Positions 22,566 through 33,992 of a DNA stretch of 64,000 nucleotides are shown here, in pieces (the stretch's first letter is position 1; every line of letters begins with the position of its first letter). The stretch is taken from positions 1,364,001 through 1,428,000 of the forward strand of contig WAID01000004.1 of the NCBI GenBank assembly GCA_016584495.1, given 5' to 3'. Position numbers and translations under genes: made by a program. The notes beneath the pieces were generated by a model. It saw only the letters and a list, made by a program, of their open reading frames with translations. It did not search any database and was not told the origin of the DNA. This DNA is from Celoporthe dispersa (Eukaryota; Ascomycota; Sordariomycetes; Diaporthales; Cryphonectriaceae).

Positions 22566-24087
22566 TCAACCTTCCATCTGCGCCTGGGGCATCTTTCCCA
22601 GCGACATTTGACTCAGCTCCTCTGACGGGTCTTCCTCTATGTTCTGGATGCTATCCGGGACCGGTCGCAGGGCATCCAGCTCTGCCAGCCTCCTTGCCGT
22701 AGCCTCGGCCTGTCTTCTCTCCTCGGCCTCCTTCTTTGCGCGCTCCATCTCTTGCTCCCTTCTCTCCTCCTCCCGCAACATGGTCTCAAGCTCGTCGTCG
22801 ATCTCGCTCTCGTCGACCACTAGCCCCTGCTCCGCGAGGATGCTGGATACCTCGTCGGCCTGGCTCATCTGCTCGCGCAGGTGGTCCACCACCTCCTCGA
22901 CGCCTTCCGCGCCGCCAACCTGTGCGTTGAGACTCTTGAGGACGTCTGTGCTGGAGCCCATGACCTTGACCAGCTGCACGTTGTCCGATGCCTGCTCGAT
23001 CTTGGCGGACACCTCTTCGAGCTGGCCGAGCGTGGCGAACCGCTTCTGCAGGGACGACTCGGCCAGCTTTTTGGATTTCAGAGCCGCAAGGGCGGAGACA
23101 CGGTTCTTCTTAGCAACCGCCTCTTTAGCCGTGGTGGCAAGCTCCTCGATTTTTCTTCTCGAGCACCGCTGTCTGGTGCTCCAGATATTCGGTCAGTTCC
23201 TTGAGCGATGCGATCGTCTCGTCCTCGGCTGTAATCATTGTGTCGTTGACACCGGGGTTCTTGAGCTTGATTGTCTTGCCGTCGTAGAGCAGCAGTCCCT
23301 GGTCCCGTGACATGAACCTCAACAAGACCTCCAGGTCCGTCTCTGTCAACTTCTGGCCCTTCAATATCACGTCTCTGAACCCCATCTGGAACTGCACCTT
23401 CGAGAACGTCCTCTCGAAGCGGGAGGTCAAGGCGGCGGTCTGCTCCAGCACTGACTTGGATGCGGCCTCCAGGTTCGCTATCACCACGAACTGTCCGCCT
23501 GGTAGCCGGTCTTCGCTGCCAAATGTGAAAGCACCGGTCAGGCCCAGCTGCCTGAAGCCCCACGAGGCGATGCTCCACGGTATTGAGCCCCATGACTTGT
23601 AGTATAAGCTCTGCTGTAAGCTCAGAAACTCTTGCAACGGTACGAGGTCCCTGTGCTGTGCCGCTTCTCTTATGACCGCGCCGAGGGCGAGGGGCCTGCC
23701 GTACTGTTTGCTCTCGAGGGCCCGGAGAAGGGATTCGTCGGCGTTCAGGACGACGTGGTTCGGGGTGGATACTGAAGAGCCTGACTCTGCGAAGCCTGCG
23801 CGGACGAGGCTGGCCAGGCCGTGTCGCCAGGCTGATACATTGGCTTGGAAGCCATCCGGGTTCGTGGTGCGCTGGCCACGAAAGTCGGAATAGAGCGCCG
23901 GAAGACGAGACCTTTTTTCCCCCCCGCCACTTTGTCAGTCCACTATGATGCGTATCAAGCTTTTCTGTTATGCGTATTTGTATATGAGTCGAGAAGGAGG
24001 CCGGGGGGAGGGGAGGGAAGGAGAAGAGGCTAGGTACCTTCTGAAGCCCGGCTCATGCTCGACAAGCCACTCCAGTGCGTTGCTCAT
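22566..24087 (-). CDS. CHM7: ESCRT-III family protein CHM7/CHMP7 (one apparent 1-nt frameshift)
   Basis: Chm7/CHMP7 recruits ESCRT-III to the inner nuclear envelope for sealing and quality control. Exon 1 (24038..24087) and exon 2 (22566..23911) give about 464 residues. The N-terminal winged-helix part carries RLPALYSDFRGQR and the SWGSIPWSIASWGFRQLG segment. The Snf7-like helical core contains KKNRVSALAALKSKKLAE, and an acidic C-terminus (ELSQMSLGKMPQAQ) has the MIM-like end. The frame breaks in the T5 run (+ strand) at 23150-23154: dropping one base reads LEKKIEELATTAKEAVAKKN. Without that, the protein would stop just after TAVLEKK. The acceptor of intron 1 (aaaaaag) has a weak pyrimidine tract, so the first junction is less certain. 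Confidence 0.88.
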
Positions 24088-24634
24088 CTCGTGATATCAG
24101 AGGTCGCTGCGGCGACGAAGAAGGGCAGATGACGTCGTTGTTGCTGCTAGGATACGGAGGAGCACTGCAGTCGCGGGCGCGTCCTCTCCTCGCGGCTTGT
24201 TTCAAGACATGTGAAAAAAGTACCTTGGAGGAGCGAGTCTCCCAAAAAAAAAAAAAAAAATAGAGAGAGAGAAGGCGGAAAGCAAGTCTTGAATGTTGGT
24301 CGGAGCGCGAAAACGCGGTCTGTTTACTGTTGCAGCTTTGAGGCTGGGTAGGTAGCCGCTATCTGCGTTCGTTATCAGGCCCACACGACCTCTAGCAGTA
24401 GACGGGCGTCGCCTAGGGCCACTCGCTGAGCTGGCACGGGTCCTTTAGCCCTCCCTACAACTAGCGCTGTTCCTCGTACCGTCTAGACTGCAACAAATGC
24501 GTAACGGCCTACCTTCGCAGGATGAGGGCAAGTATAAGGATCTCCTTCATACTGTTATAGCACCTGTGTTCTCTCTTCTCTGGATATGAATTCGTGATCC
24601 ATACCGTCCTCAGCATTCTCGTACGTGGCCCCAT
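24088..24634. other. CHM7 promoter and APH-gene 3' flank
   Basis: This 547-bp spacer includes an A17 run at about 24244-24260 and a short GA repeat beside it. No gene is seen. Confidence 0.5.
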
Positions 24635-25861
24635 CTAGACCCCAAGCTTCCTCATAGCCTCCTCCGCCAGGTGCCTCCATTCCCTCGCCGCCTCCGCCTT
24701 CTCACCCCTTGGGGATACATCCACGATTGCCCGCACGTAATTCACCACTGACTGCATAGCCTCTTGATATTCATTGGCCCTAGCATCGTCCAGGACAGCA
24801 AGGCCTTTCTCTGCACAGACTTCCTCAAACACTTTCATCAGCTCTGCCTTCTTCGCCCTGGACTCGTCGCCCTCCTTCATGTTCCACAGGAACGCCCTGA
24901 CGGGATTCCACCTGCTCGCAGGCACAACCCCTGCGAACTCCCAGTCGAGAATGCTCGTGATCCTGTTGGTGGGAGGGTCGAACATGATGTTCGCAAAGTG
25001 AAGGTCCTTGTGCGCTAGGATGAGCCTCGTGTCGTCCAGCTTGAGCTCCTGTGCCCTGCCGTGCTCGCCGCCCCTGAGGAGGCCCGAGAAGGCCCTCAGC
25101 CGGGGGACGAGATCCCTCATCCAGGCCAGGCGCCCGTGCCTCTCGACCGCGTAGACAGACTTGTCGACGCTCGCGGCGCAGAGGGCCGTGTAGCTCTCAT
25201 AAGGCCCCCCGATATTCAAGGTCGAGACGGTCTCATCCCCACCCGGCCAGTACCTCTCGACATCCGGCGCCTGCCAGAACGTCTCGTCCAGCACCTGACC
25301 CGGGGTGACCGCCGCCGCCGCCGCCTCTCCGCCCGCCAACGAGGGCTCCAGCCCGCCGATCGCCGTCCACTCGTGCGCATGCAGCTGGTTCAAGAAATCC
25401 GCCAGCTGGGCGATCAGGTCGCGCCGCGCCGGCCCGTCGAGCCCGTCCAGCACCTTGTCGACGCTGACGCCCGGGGCGCGCTCCAGCAGCGTGTACTCGT
25501 GCCCAAGCGGGTTGGCCTCGGTGGCGTCGAACCGCACCACGGCCGGGACAGGGATCGAGGTGTTGGCCCGGACCCACTGCATGACGGCGACCTCGTTCGT
25601 GGTCTTGATGCGCGGCAGGTGGCGCCCTGAGACGCGGAGCACGAGGGTCGTGGAGCCGTCTGGTTCCTGGGGCAGGGCGGGCGCCAGTTCGCCTTGGGCG
25701 TTGGCCTCGGGTGGGAAGGTGAGGAGGTAGAGGGTGTGGTAGGCTGCGGCGACGATGAGGGGGCTGATGAGTTTTGCGGGTGGCAGGGAGAGGGAGGCGA
25801 GGAGGTTCTGGATGGTGGGGTCTGAGAGGGCGGGTGGGAGGTATTGTTGTGGCGTTCCCAT
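24635..25861 (-). CDS. APH-family (aminoglycoside phosphotransferase-like) kinase
   Basis: Intronless, 408 residues. Fungal genomes carry many proteins with this kinase-like fold. Few have known substrates, and antibiotic resistance should not be inferred. An N-lobe with LVLRVSGRHLPRIKTTNEVAVMQW is followed by EYTLLERAPGVSVDKV, which resembles the hinge. The catalytic Brenner-type motif is LAHKDLHFANIMFD (Asp at about 287) and the metal-binding ILDWEFAGVVP follows (Asp at about 305). It ends cleanly. Codon use is strongly GC-rich, like its neighbours. It lies tandem to the TauD gene, about 470 bp downstream of that gene's stop. Substrate unknown. Confidence 0.88.
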   Translation of the reverse strand: MGTPQQYLPPALSDPTIQNLLASLSLPPAKLISPLIVAAAYHTLYLLTFPPEANAQGELAPALPQEPDGSTTLVLRVSGRHLPRIKTTNEVAVMQWVRANTSIPVPAVVRFDATEANPLGHEYTLLERAPGVSVDKVLDGLDGPARRDLIAQLADFLNQLHAHEWTAIGGLEPSLAGGEAAAAAVTPGQVLDETFWQAPDVERYWPGGDETVSTLNIGGPYESYTALCAASVDKSVYAVERHGRLAWMRDLVPRLRAFSGLLRGGEHGRAQELKLDDTRLILAHKDLHFANIMFDPPTNRITSILDWEFAGVVPASRWNPVRAFLWNMKEGDESRAKKAELMKVFEEVCAEKGLAVLDDARANEYQEAMQSVVNYVRAIVDVSPRGEKAEAAREWRHLAEEAMRKLGV

Positions 25862-26329
25862 GCTTGCTGTGTCGTTGAAAGCAGGTACGTGCTTTCGTTG
25901 TTGTTCATGTGATGGGGGTGGTCAAGTACCTGAGCAGGCTCAGATGGTGTTCGGCTAGGAATTTACTCAGATCCTGAATACTAATAAAATGTGATTGTCC
26001 ATGAGCCTGCAACTTTCAAAATCAGTGCGTGTACTTATATGTATAGATAGGTGTTATATCTCAGTTGTAAATACTATGTACACTATGCTCATTTCGACTC
26101 ATCTTCCTAGGTATGATTCATTCTCCAAGGTGGGGGTTCCGGTCCTTACAAAGTTACCTCAAATGGCATAGGATCTAAGCATTATCAAGCAGCCTTTTAA
26201 AAAGCGCCTGACACGATACACAAGATAGAGCGAGTAGGTAGAGCGGGGAGCCAAGTAAAAAAGGAACGCTGTAAAATTCTGTATTCTAGCAATGATAATC
26301 GAAAAGCTGTAGGACACATCTGCTCTCTT
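25862..26329. other. Spacer between APH-like kinase and dioxygenase genes
   Basis: The 468 bp holds the APH-gene promoter and the dioxygenase 3' UTR. It is AT-richer than its flanks (about 25960-26110). I see nothing else. Confidence 0.5.
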
Positions 26330-27799
26330 CTAAGCAGCCTGCGCGACCTCCACCGGACCCTCAGGCAGGTGGCTCGCGGCGATATTGCACTGACGGAACA
26401 GACGAACCTCGTCCTCAGCAAACGCCCCGACGACGCTGTGGATGAGCCCCCGGTTGTGGAACAGCACCAGGTCGCCCTCCTGCCAGTCGTGCGCGTAGAC
26501 CTTGCCAGGCGCGATGCCCTGTCTCTGCAGGCGATAGACCGTCTCGCGCACCTTACCCAGGTCCTCGACGACGGTACCATCCGCGAGGTGCAGCTTGCGC
26601 ACCGCAGAAGGGTGCACCTGCAGCGCCAGCTTCCCGTTGACCGGGTTCCGCCAGCACATGGGCAGGATTTGGATCTTGTCCTCCTCGATCTCGGGCAGCT
26701 GGTCCAGCGGGATCTCCTTGCCCTCCGTCTCCAGACCGAGACCCGTGGACCGCGACCGGGCGCCGCTCATCCAGATGTACGGGTGCGGGGCATACTCGAC
26801 ACGTGTGGAGCGGGCAAAAGCCTGGTCCTCGGGCGACAGGGCGTCGAACATCTCGTAGCCGCTCGCAAAGGCCGTCGTGCCGAGGGCACCTCCATCTCGT
26901 CGCCTGTGCCGTCGTCGTAGCGGCAGATCTGGCGACGACCGCCGGGGACTTTGACGGCGAGGAGGGTCGTCACGATGGGCGGGGCGAGGCCGTAGAGGGC
27001 GGCGTCAATGTGCCACCTGTAGAAGCGCGTGAAGTCGAGGTCCTCCTCGGCGGGGATCGAGGTCGCGTGGAAGGTCTTGTGGTGGGGGTGGCGGAGCTGG
27101 ATGTTCTTGAGGCCTTCGTATTCTGGCACGAGGCCGTTGCCGATCACCTGGACTTGAGGCTGGTGGGCTGCAGAGGATTGTCAGCGCTGGGCCGTTCGGT
27201 GTCGGGACGAGGGGTGCCCCCCCCCAAAAACAGATAGGTAGGAGGAGGCAGTAGGTACTCACGGATGGTCTTCAGGTCAGGGTGGAGGATGGAGCGCTTG
27301 GCGTCGATGGTCTTGCCGTGGCCATAGGACGTGCCAGCAGGATCAAACCGGCGGGTGAGCTCGAACTGGGCCTTGGGGGTGACATGGCTCTGGTTCTTGA
27401 AGACCAGGACCTGGTTGTTGAAGAGGGCATCACGGATCACATCGAAATCAGCATCTGCGTGTCAAAAGTTAGTCATGTTTGTCTTGGGTTGGGAGCTGGT
27501 TCAAGTTGCCTTGAGGGAAAATACTCACCGACGAGGTTACCGATTCAGCCTTTGGGGAAGAAAAAATAAAGGCATTACGGGTATAGTTCTCGCCATACAT
27601 GCATATAGAATGAAAACATTCTATTTTTCACATCACAGTATGCATATCACGATGCAGCAGCAGGTGCACCCGATGCGTGTGTGGCGGCGCATCGCATCTT
27701 ACCAGTGAGATTCTCAATATCAACGTTGTCCACGACAGCGCCGAACTTGATGCCTGAGCCCTCAGAGGAGGACACGGGATGGACTGTGATGGGAGACAT
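26330..27799 (-). CDS. TauD/TfdA-family alpha-ketoglutarate-dependent dioxygenase (one apparent 1-nt frameshift)
   Basis: Fe(II)/2-oxoglutarate oxygenase of the type that releases sulfite from taurine and other sulfonates, or oxidises related small molecules. Exons 27703..27799, 27263..27454 and 26330..27167 give about 375 residues. Intron 1 is 248 bp, long for this window, but its ends join DIENLT to DADFDVIRDA exactly as the family requires. The iron ligands are H149 and D151 in RWHIDAALYG and a distal His at about 340 in NRGLIHSVVG. The 2-oxoglutarate Arg is R352 or R355 in RLFRQCNIAA. The frame breaks at the GGG at 26884-26886 (one base short), between GDEMEVP and GTTAFASGYEMFD. Substrate is uncertain: sulfonate, herbicide-like or other. 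Confidence 0.9.
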
Positions 27800-28753
27800 G
27801 ACTGATGTTGATGAGAAGAAGAGAGAAGAAGAGAGGAGAGGGTCTTCCTTGTCTGTTCTTGTGAACTTTCTTTTTCTCCTCAACTTGCTTGCTTGGAGAA
27901 AGGCAGGCAGGCGGTAGAAAAGTGTGGTTGACGAATATGCACGGACGATTCTGGTACAACAAGCAGATAGAGAAGCAAGAAGGTGAGTCTGGGGAAGAGG
28001 AAGAGGCGGGGTGCCTCCACAATATTTATACTATGGTAAGTATAAGTGGCAGGAAGGACGGCAAAGGGAGGATCGTCCAGGTCAGTCGCGGAGTCGCCCG
28101 AGGTTGGAAGGGGTGAGCCTCGCTGACCTCGGCGGCCACCGGTGTACTAAGCACTGGCCAGCACTGGCCTAGTCCGGCAGCTATCTTCTAGGCCAGAGAT
28201 AAGTCAAGCTGGAATGATAGGTGGCTGATAGTGGGATAAGCCGCAGAATACAGGGGGCCCCGGGGGCCACAGTGAGTGACTTAGCTTATAGATCTTGGCT
28301 CATTAATAAACTCTTGATTTAATGATTTATCTACTATTCGCCTCACTGATTGATTGCTCGTGTACAATGAATGTCCTGCATGTCATGTTTTCTCTGTGTC
28401 ACACATTTACTTACTTGCCACCTATTCATCTGCAGTCGTATTTTGATTATGTACAGCCCTGTACTTACTTACTGCCGAAGAGGCTCTGTCTGGAGTGGTG
28501 GTGGGTGGGTGTGCCTCACGAGGCTGAGTGATGACTGCCCCTCATCTTGACGTATGCCAAATGTTAGATCTTATACCACTTGTAGGGGAGGCAACTCGAT
28601 CTCCACGCGTACCCTCGCCCAGGATCAAAAAGAAGCCCCAGGCCTGAGCCGTTGACATCGTCACCACCACCATCACCTCGTGATGTTTTAACCATTATCA
28701 AGTCAAGATAGAGAATCAGAATCTCCTGCCATACGCAGCACAAAAAAATCCAG
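27800..28753. other. Divergent promoter, dioxygenase and deoxyribosyltransferase-like gene
   Basis: About 950 bp between divergent start codons. Scattered AT-rich patches lie near 28290-28330. No gene is recognised. Confidence 0.5.
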
Positions 28754-29263
28754 ATGGCCTCAACCCCAGAAACCTCCAGGATCCAGATCATCACCCCAAA
28801 CTCACCCTCCCAAACTCCCCTCCACCCAACCACCATCTTCCTTGCAGGCCCCACCGACGTCCCCTGGCGCGAACATCTCCTGGCCCGGCTCGAGTCACGC
28901 CTCTCCGGCGACAACCTCCTCGCCGACCCCGTCACCATCTACAACCCCTTCCAGGAGAAATGGGACAACACCTGGAGGGAGGACTACGACCTCGACGACC
29001 GCTTCCGCGCCCAGACCGACTGGGAGATGGACCGGATGGAGGGGTGCTCCCACGTTGTGGTGTTCTTTGACGCGCGCAGCAAGGCGCCCGTGACCTTGCT
29101 CGAGCTTGGGCTGTGTGCGCGGTCCGGGAGGGCGGTGGTCGGGTGTGAAGGCGAGTTCTGGAAGAGGGGGAATGTGCAGGCTGTGTGCAGGAGGCTTGGT
29201 GTGCCGCTGGAGGAGAGCCTGGAGGGTTTGGTAGACCGAGTGGTGCAGATCTTGAAGAAGTAG
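28754..29263 (+). CDS. Nucleoside 2-deoxyribosyltransferase-like protein
   Basis: Intronless, 169 residues, matching the usual size of this Rossmann-like family. Members cleave or transfer the N-glycosidic bond of (deoxy)nucleosides; eukaryotic versions are poorly characterised and some act on other nucleotides. Visible motifs are IFLAGPTD at about 28-35, the NPFQEKWDNTWREDYDLDDRF loop (split mid-run), QTDWEMDRMEGCSHVVVFFD, and KAPVTLLELGLCARSGRAVVG, where the family's catalytic Glu sits before the Gly-rich turn. No signal or membrane segment is present. The ATG follows a short A-rich leader. The reaction is inferred only from family membership. Confidence 0.82.
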   Translation: MASTPETSRIQIITPNSPSQTPLHPTTIFLAGPTDVPWREHLLARLESRLSGDNLLADPVTIYNPFQEKWDNTWREDYDLDDRFRAQTDWEMDRMEGCSHVVVFFDARSKAPVTLLELGLCARSGRAVVGCEGEFWKRGNVQAVCRRLGVPLEESLEGLVDRVVQILKK

Positions 29264-29556
29264 GATGGTGATGACGATGACGATGACGACCTGATCTCTT
29301 GCTCGCCCCTTTGCTTTTCTTGTCCCTTGATAATAACACCACGTCTGCACAGTGTGCTTCGGGAGAACATAGCACAGACATGAGCGGGCACACGGTATTT
29401 TCAAGTGACATGAAAAATTTTTCTCTTTTCAACGCTGAGCAGATTGCGCTGTCCTAATGGGATTACATCTCTAAGCTCTATCGTAAGTTTACATGTCATC
29501 GTTGCGAGGTGTAGGCAGGAAGGTGGTGAACATCCTCCCTCGGCCTTTGCCAGGGC

Positions 29557-31858
29557 CTAGCTGAAGCCATCATCAACAACAGCTGCAGCCTTCTCATCAC
29601 CCTGACCATCCGCCGGCTTGAGCGGTGCAGTCTCCAGGTTCCCGCCTGGGCCCCCGGGCGGGTTGACCAGACTCATCCGTCTAGACATGCGCTTGTTGGC
29701 CCGGTTCAGCGCCTCGGGCTCCTGCTGCTCCAGGATCTCGATCTCCTCGGCCCCGTCCTCAGCCGCAGTGCTGTCCTGCAGGCCGTCCCGCGCGAGGCCG
29801 ACCTTGAGCTGCAGGTGCAGCCTAGCCATGTACTCGCTGGCCAGGGACCAGGCGCCGATACCGTCCTCGCTCTGCAGCGAGCTGTACATCTTCCTCGCCT
29901 CGTTTAGACATCTCTGCGCCTGGATGTACTTGGCCTGGTCGATCCACGCCTGTGCGCCCAGGACGCTCCAGAAGGCAGACCTGCGCCGCCAGCTCCCAAA
30001 GGTCATGGATCCCACGCCCTGCTTGGTTGCACAACACACTGCCATGCGCTCCTTGAGGAGCGCGTCGCCGATGGGGCCCACGATGCGGCTCTCCATGATA
30101 CGCATCCCCCACTTGACCGACTCGTCGACCGCAGGCCCGCCGCGCATGCGCAGAAGCTCGAGGCCGAGCGCCATGCACCGGAGGGTCCCGTACGGGGAGC
30201 TGCAGCGGGTGAGGTACGAGTAGGAGGCCTGCTCGAGCATGGACACGATATTGTCGAGGCGTGTCTTGGAGGACATGTTTGGCGGCATGATGAGCAGCGA
30301 AAGTGCGGCCATCTCATTAGCGGCTGCGTGGTGCTTCCAGGCCTTGTCGTTGCCAAAGTCGGACCGGATGAGCTCGTATGTCGACATGGCCAGCTTCCAG
30401 TCGCGCAGCATGAAGGCGTAGTCAGCCAGCTTGCGCATGATCGCCTCGGGCGCGTCGGCGGTATAGTAGCCTCCCGCGTGGAAGTTATTCGAGGACGAGC
30501 TCCCTGTGGAGTTCCTCGACGTGCCGCCAAAGGTTGTGAACCTCTTGGATAGGCTCATGAACCTCCCGCTGAAGCCCTTCCGCTTTGATGCGACCTGGTC
30601 GTTCCATACGGAGATGTTGCGCTCCATCGTCGGTATTATCGACTGTGTCACCATCTCGCGGATAAAAGTCCGTATTGCTGTCGCGTCTGACTCGAACATG
30701 TACCTCGTCGGATCTTCAAAATCCTCCTGGCCCTCGTGCCTCTCTATGTCGGCGAGCTCCTCCTGGGCGGTCATCCAGTCGCTCCGGGGGGAGTGGTATG
30801 CTGTCGTCGTCTGTCTCGGCGCTCTGGCTGCTCCGTATCCTCAACAGGTGGCAGTGCAGCCCGAGGTGTCTCTTCATCTGGTCGAACAGAGCCATGGTCT
30901 TGGAGATGTCGCTGTTCTCCTCGTCGTGGACAAGTACGTAATAGCGCAGATACTCCGCGTCGATCCAGGGCGGCAACCTCCGATCGCCATTCGTCGATTC
31001 GTGATAGAGCCTCCTGAACGTCTCGATGGGTGCCGGCTCGCGGGAGCTCGCGGCGATCACACACGCCACGGGATGTGACCAGGACTCGTGTGCAGACATC
31101 GGTATGCCTGAGAGCAGCCGTCGGAGGTAGAGCGCATAGTATGGCGATGTCACATCCATGTCCAGCCCGTGTGTCGTGGGCGTACTCGGCTGTATGAGGT
31201 TGGAGAAGGACTGCTCGGCGTATTTCAGGTGCCGGCTCACCACCGCCTCCACGTCCGGGATCCTCCTCCCCGAGCTGGTCTGTCCTGGCGGCTGCCCATT
31301 GGCCGTCTTGAGCAGCCCCTCTGGTGGCTCGATGTTGTCCCCAAACCGCGTGAACCGCACCGAGAAGTCCTCCCATGACCTGCTCGACCCGTTGCTGTCT
31401 CTTATCGTCACCTTTCCCGGCACGCGCTCGCCAAACGGCCGCAGCAGCTCCCAGAGCCCGCGCTCGAAACCCTTCTCCCTAACCAGGCCGTCCGTCTCTG
31501 GCGAGGAATATATGGCGATGTGTGGTACGAAGGCCTTGAGCGCGAGGTTCAGCGGGTCGCCGGGTGTCGTGGCAGCGTCGGTGTCGGCGAGGGACTGTGT
31601 TACTATCAGCGACCCTGAGCGCCCTCTCGAGAACGGCCGCGCGGGAGAGCCCCTGCCGACGGGGGACATGGAGCGGGACCCTGGTGGTGTGAGGGTCGAG
31701 GCGTAGAGGCTGGCGGCGGAAGGGTGGGAGCGTCGCTGGGGGAGGCTGAGTTCGGACTGGGAGAGAGACATGCTGTCGATGGTGTTCTTCCTTACGGAGG
31801 CCACCATGGGCGGGGAGCTGATGGGTTCGCCGGAGCCGGAGTCATTGTCGACAGACAT
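29557..31858 (-). CDS. TRS85: TRAPP III complex subunit Trs85/TRAPPC8 (one apparent 1-nt frameshift)
   Basis: Trs85 directs the TRAPP Rab-GEF to autophagosome and Golgi membranes, activating Ypt1/Rab1. The N-terminus is Ser/Pro-rich and disordered (about 1-95). The conserved region includes LNLALKAFVPHIAIYSSPET, SPYYALYLRRLLSGIPMSAH and WIDAEYLRYYVLVHDEE, then ADIERHEGQEDFEDPTRYMF and KLADYAFMLRDWKLAMSTYE. About 766 residues in total. The frame breaks in the G6 run (+ strand) at 30786-30791: removing one base reads IPLPRSDWMTAQEELADIE, joining the two halves. I set the start at the first ATG (31858). An in-frame stretch continues upstream to a possible splice acceptor (ctgtag near 31935), so a longer N-terminus via an extra exon is possible. 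Confidence 0.85.
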
Positions 31859-32391
31859 AGGCAAGGAGTGGGCTTCGAAGCGACCGGTCGAGGAGGGAGG
31901 CGATGGGATAGATCGCGAGGGAGAGGGAGGGGCCTACAGCTCTCTGTGTTGTGCTGAGTATGTCAGGCCCACGATGGGTCGGTCGGGTTCGGAGGGGCGA
32001 TGATGATCTGAGTGGGTTTTTGGCTCCCTCTCTCTCTCTCACACACACACGCAGGGACGGATGGACCTTGTACGCGAGCGCGGGGTAGCAGAGCTTGTAT
32101 TGAAGCTCACATTAGACAAGACCTTCCTCTCATGAGCGCGCTCTTATGCTACAGCTGTGTCGGGGCTGTTGCGTGGCAGCAAAAAAGGTCCAGGAGCTCT
32201 TAAGAATTGACGATTGGCGGTTGACCGGTCGAGAGTTACTAGGCCACAGAGGACAAGCCAGGGAACTTTTGGGGCTTGACCACAACTGGGGTAGCTCAGC
32301 ACGTAGGTACCAATGTGCTGGTCCCTCCCCTAAGCATTTTACACTACAGGGGCTATCACCAGGAAACCCCAGTAGCAGAAGAACATGACTA
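31859..32391. other. TRS85 upstream region
   Basis: Promoter and leader of TRS85, with a CT/CA-rich patch at about 32028-32052. No other gene is seen. Confidence 0.5.
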
Positions 32392-32966
32392 CCCGTAGGC
32401 ACTAGCCCTTCTGGCCCACTGCTTCGTTCCCTCCGCCGTGGGTGCCATAAAGGGTGCCAGGCCGAAAATAGTGCCAATTCTTCACGAACTGACGTCGGAG
32501 CAATGGGCAAGGGCTCTCGCAACCCAAGCGTGCTGAACGGTCTCAAGGACGACAACAAACGAAGGCCACGAGGGCACAAGAACAGGTGAAAACTCTGTCT
32601 TAGACCTGCCCAGGAGGCTCAAAATCGAAAAGAAGGGGAAGGAACTCGACTGTTGCTATCTGTGTGAAGAAAAAAAGAAGGGAGGGTGGTACCCTCATAT
32701 CTGAAGTTCACCGCCCTGGCCACTACATCACTTTTTAATAAAATTGAAAAAATGTTTATTCTATAGCTAATAAAATCATTAATAGATTTCATATAGAAAG
32801 CTTTCTCATATCGTTATTTCATATTTGTATAATTCAATTTGAAATTATTGATTTCGTATGGAAAACAACGTAGAGAATTGGCATTATTTTCGGCCTGGCA
32901 ACCTTTATGGCACCCACGGCGGAGGGAACGAAGCAGTGGGCCAGGAGGGCTTAGCGCCCACGGGCA
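32392..32966. mobile_element. Candidate MITE or decayed DNA transposon with about 92-bp inverted repeats
   Basis: The left arm (about 32392-32482) is the reverse complement of the right arm (about 32874-32966). A perfect core of about 43 bp (within 32411-32453 on the left) is flanked by a handful of differences, several of which are G/A or C/T transitions. Between the arms lie about 390 bp with no long frame, and the right half (about 32725-32875) is strikingly AT-rich. Terminal inverted repeats around a short non-coding core fit a non-autonomous DNA transposon. I could not find a clear target-site duplication, and the superfamily is not identifiable from the termini. Confidence 0.6.
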
Positions 32967-33404
32967 ACAATATTGATACTGGAGGCTGAGAAGAGAAGAG
33001 GAAAAAAGGCGACAGAGTATAAAATGAACAAGAGAAGGAGTAAATAAGAAGAGAGAGAAAAAGAAAATCAAGAATCGTTCCAGTGTAATGGCTGCCTTCA
33101 TCTCAACCACACCATCAATTTATCAGATGACACTGCGTTTGCTCGGAAACATTTTTCATCTCTATAAAAAGGTTATGACCCTCTCAGCATATGCAGTACC
33201 CTCCACTGTGACCTCGTAAAATATGACAGGCTAAGTTGAGATTTCGTTCTTATGCCGCCTTGAAGTTGGCTAGCCACTTCCTAGGGCCTCGACAGCTGCA
33301 GCGCTGGATTCAGTTGCAAGAGCTGGTCCCTTCTGAAACAAAGAATTGGCAGGCACACTTTCTTTCCCTTGGCTTGAAGCAACAGTCACCCAGGCTTCTT
33401 CGCC
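32967..33404. other. Gene-poor spacer beside the inverted repeat
   Basis: A-rich and then mixed composition. No recognisable gene. The upstream part of the adjoining pseudogene may have begun here. Confidence 0.4.
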
Positions 33405-33992
33405 TTGGCAAACAACAAACAATCAAAGGAGCTGTTTGGGGGGGGGGTTCTTTTAAAAACGCAACACTTTTACGATTACGATGGAGAAGGTGACAATACA
33501 GGTGACCCAGCAGCAGAGCGCGGTGGTCGAGGAACCTGGCCAACTCTTATCATCGAAGGCGGATTTTCCCAACCGTTGCAATCATTAAGCCATGATATGC
33601 ACTGGTGGTTTTCCGCATCTAATCACGATGTCAAGATCGTCTTACTTGCCAAGACCAGCTCTGAACGACGACCGCCTCGAGACCAGCCTGCGCTACAGGA
33701 AATCCTCATCGAGAGGTGGGAGGAGGAGCCACTAGGCCAACGAGCTGGAGCAGCAACAACTCGGGCACTGGGCACATCAGCACCAGTTCAACGGCAAACA
33801 ATCCTCATCACTAGAGATTCAACCAACCTGAATGTTTATCACGTTGTTAGTGGCGACTTGGTGTTACCGTTCAGGCTCCTTTAGCTTCGAGACCCAAGGC
33901 CTGGTCAGGGAGATATCGTGTTCAGCACCGAGGATCTGAGGCATATCGCTAGAATGGCGTGGATGGGTCACTCCGTCAGAACCTCAACTTGA
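33405..33992 (+). pseudogene. Broken copy of a fungal accessory protein (premature TAG)
   Basis: The reading frame encodes PTLIIEGGFSQPLQSLSHDM, then HWWFSASNHDVKIVLLAK, an ILIERWEEE segment, and TILITRDSTN...NVYHVVSGDLVLPFRLL. An in-frame TAG at 33882-33884 follows. The same frame then continues with LRDPRPGQGDIVFSTEDL and reaches a natural stop at 33990-33992. The text on both sides of the TAG resembles one uncharacterised fungal family I recall, often multicopy and with an IIEGG-like core reminiscent of nuclease-fold domains. No ATG start is evident in frame at the 5' end; the region begins from a TTG. A nonsense mutation plus a missing start argue for decay. It lies beside the inverted-repeat element in a gene-poor island. 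Confidence 0.5.

Noticed and set aside
24635..25861. Aminoglycoside resistance gene
   Set aside because: APH-fold kinases are common in fungi with unknown substrates; nothing here indicates drug modification.
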